NCBI RefSeq assembly: GCF_013248965.1
Contig: NZ_JABRVQ010000001.1
Span: 186,001 to 250,000 of the forward strand
Length of the DNA: 64,000 bases
Source of the DNA: Psychrobacter okhotskensis
GTDB lineage: Bacteria > Pseudomonadota > Gammaproteobacteria > Pseudomonadales > Moraxellaceae
Reading direction: 5' to 3'
The notes beneath the pieces are model-generated. The model did no database searches and was not told the origin of the DNA. It worked only from the letters and a program-made list of their open reading frames with translations. Shown here in pieces: positions 63,848-64,000 of this stretch (positions are counted from its first letter, which is position 1; each line of letters begins with the position of its first letter). The position numbers were made by a program, and so were the translations under genes.

Positions 63848-64000
63848 ATGTCAGCTTATTACAACTTTATTAAACGCGAGCAGCAAGACGATGGTGTGGT
63901 AGTCGCCTATTACCAACCAACAAAGAACGTCCAAGGCGCTTGGAATGAGCATGAGCAACATATGGCACCAGCCACAGGAATACTGACCGCTGAGCTCAGT
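63848..64000 (+). CDS. Partial acyl-CoA thioesterase-like protein
   Basis: The first 51 codons are visible; the gene runs off the window. The ATG at 63848 has AAGGA six bases upstream. The visible part, MSAYYNFIKREQQDDGVVVA and NVQGAWNEHEQHMAPATGIL, resembles the N-terminal hotdog strand region of TesB-like thioesterase family proteins in Acinetobacter and Psychrobacter (the QG.W...EQHMAP pattern). Function is a guess from this short stretch. Confidence 0.55.
   Translation, partial: MSAYYNFIKREQQDDGVVVAYYQPTKNVQGAWNEHEQHMAPATGILTAELS

Noticed and set aside
1..64000. CRISPR arrays, rRNA, tRNA genes, prophage or defence island
   Set aside because: No regularly spaced repeats, no tRNA or rRNA signature and no phage or defence protein families were seen in any gap or reading frame.

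Overview
The window is ordinary housekeeping chromosome from a gammaproteobacterium. Gene content, codon use and moderate-to-low GC point to the family Moraxellaceae, most likely Psychrobacter. That genus call is inference from protein character (divergent SpoT, DUF2789, SdhE next to a YgfX-like protein, DciA after lpxC), because no rRNA gene is present. There are no rRNA or tRNA genes, no prophage, no CRISPR array and no intact insertion sequence. The non-core DNA consists of short dispersed repeats and MITE-like elements in intergenic gaps.

Layout. 1-5.4 kb: a partial ZapB-like coiled-coil gene divergent from ygfB, a nucleoside deaminase, argE, a LysE-type exporter and miaB. 5.9-13.3 kb: lytic transglycosylase slt, an RNase T2-like protein without its catalytic residues, mdh, a DUF2789 gene, ribF and a GNAT acetyltransferase. 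13.3-19.8 kb: a lipoprotein, murJ, ampD, a DUF4105 protein and an NAD-binding SDR. 19.8-23.4 kb: an unknown protein, pyrE, gshB and DUF2147. 23.5-33.8 kb: the distal half of the division and cell wall cluster (murG, murC, ddl, a 0.5 kb gap, ftsQ, ftsA, ftsZ, lpxC) followed by convergent dciA. 34-45 kb: a CHAP-like secreted protein, a DOMON-like protein, yhbY divergent from rlmE, ftsH, folP, sdhE with a ygfX-like partner, a YidB-like protein and a DASS dicarboxylate transporter. 44.6-46.9 kb: recX and recA. 46.9-47.9 kb: a 1 kb AT-rich non-coding stretch with DnaA-box-like sites. 47.9-55.2 kb: trmB, a DUF2511-like gene broken by an in-frame TGA, a 283 bp MITE, a DUF2628 protein, a Kef-type antiporter, two unknown proteins and a CDF metal exporter. 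55.4-64 kb: priA, ridA, spoT, rpoZ, gmk, ispH, a small membrane protein and the start of a thioesterase-like gene.

The genes fit together as core functions: peptidoglycan precursor synthesis, export and recycling (murG, murC, ddl, murJ, ampD, slt), division (ftsQAZ), outer membrane (lpxC), replication and repair (dciA, recA, recX, priA), translation and RNA modification (miaB, trmB, rlmE, yhbY) and stress response (ftsH, spoT with rpoZ and gmk nearby).

I found no obviously new multi-gene system. The points most worth following are the RNase T2 pseudoenzyme, the degenerate synthetase half of SpoT, the altered N-terminal nucleotide motif of FtsA, the Trp-to-TGA lesion in the DUF2511-like gene, two different MITEs, a four-copy dispersed repeat with nested inverted repeats, a heat-shock-type promoter before ftsH and the DnaA-box region beside recA.
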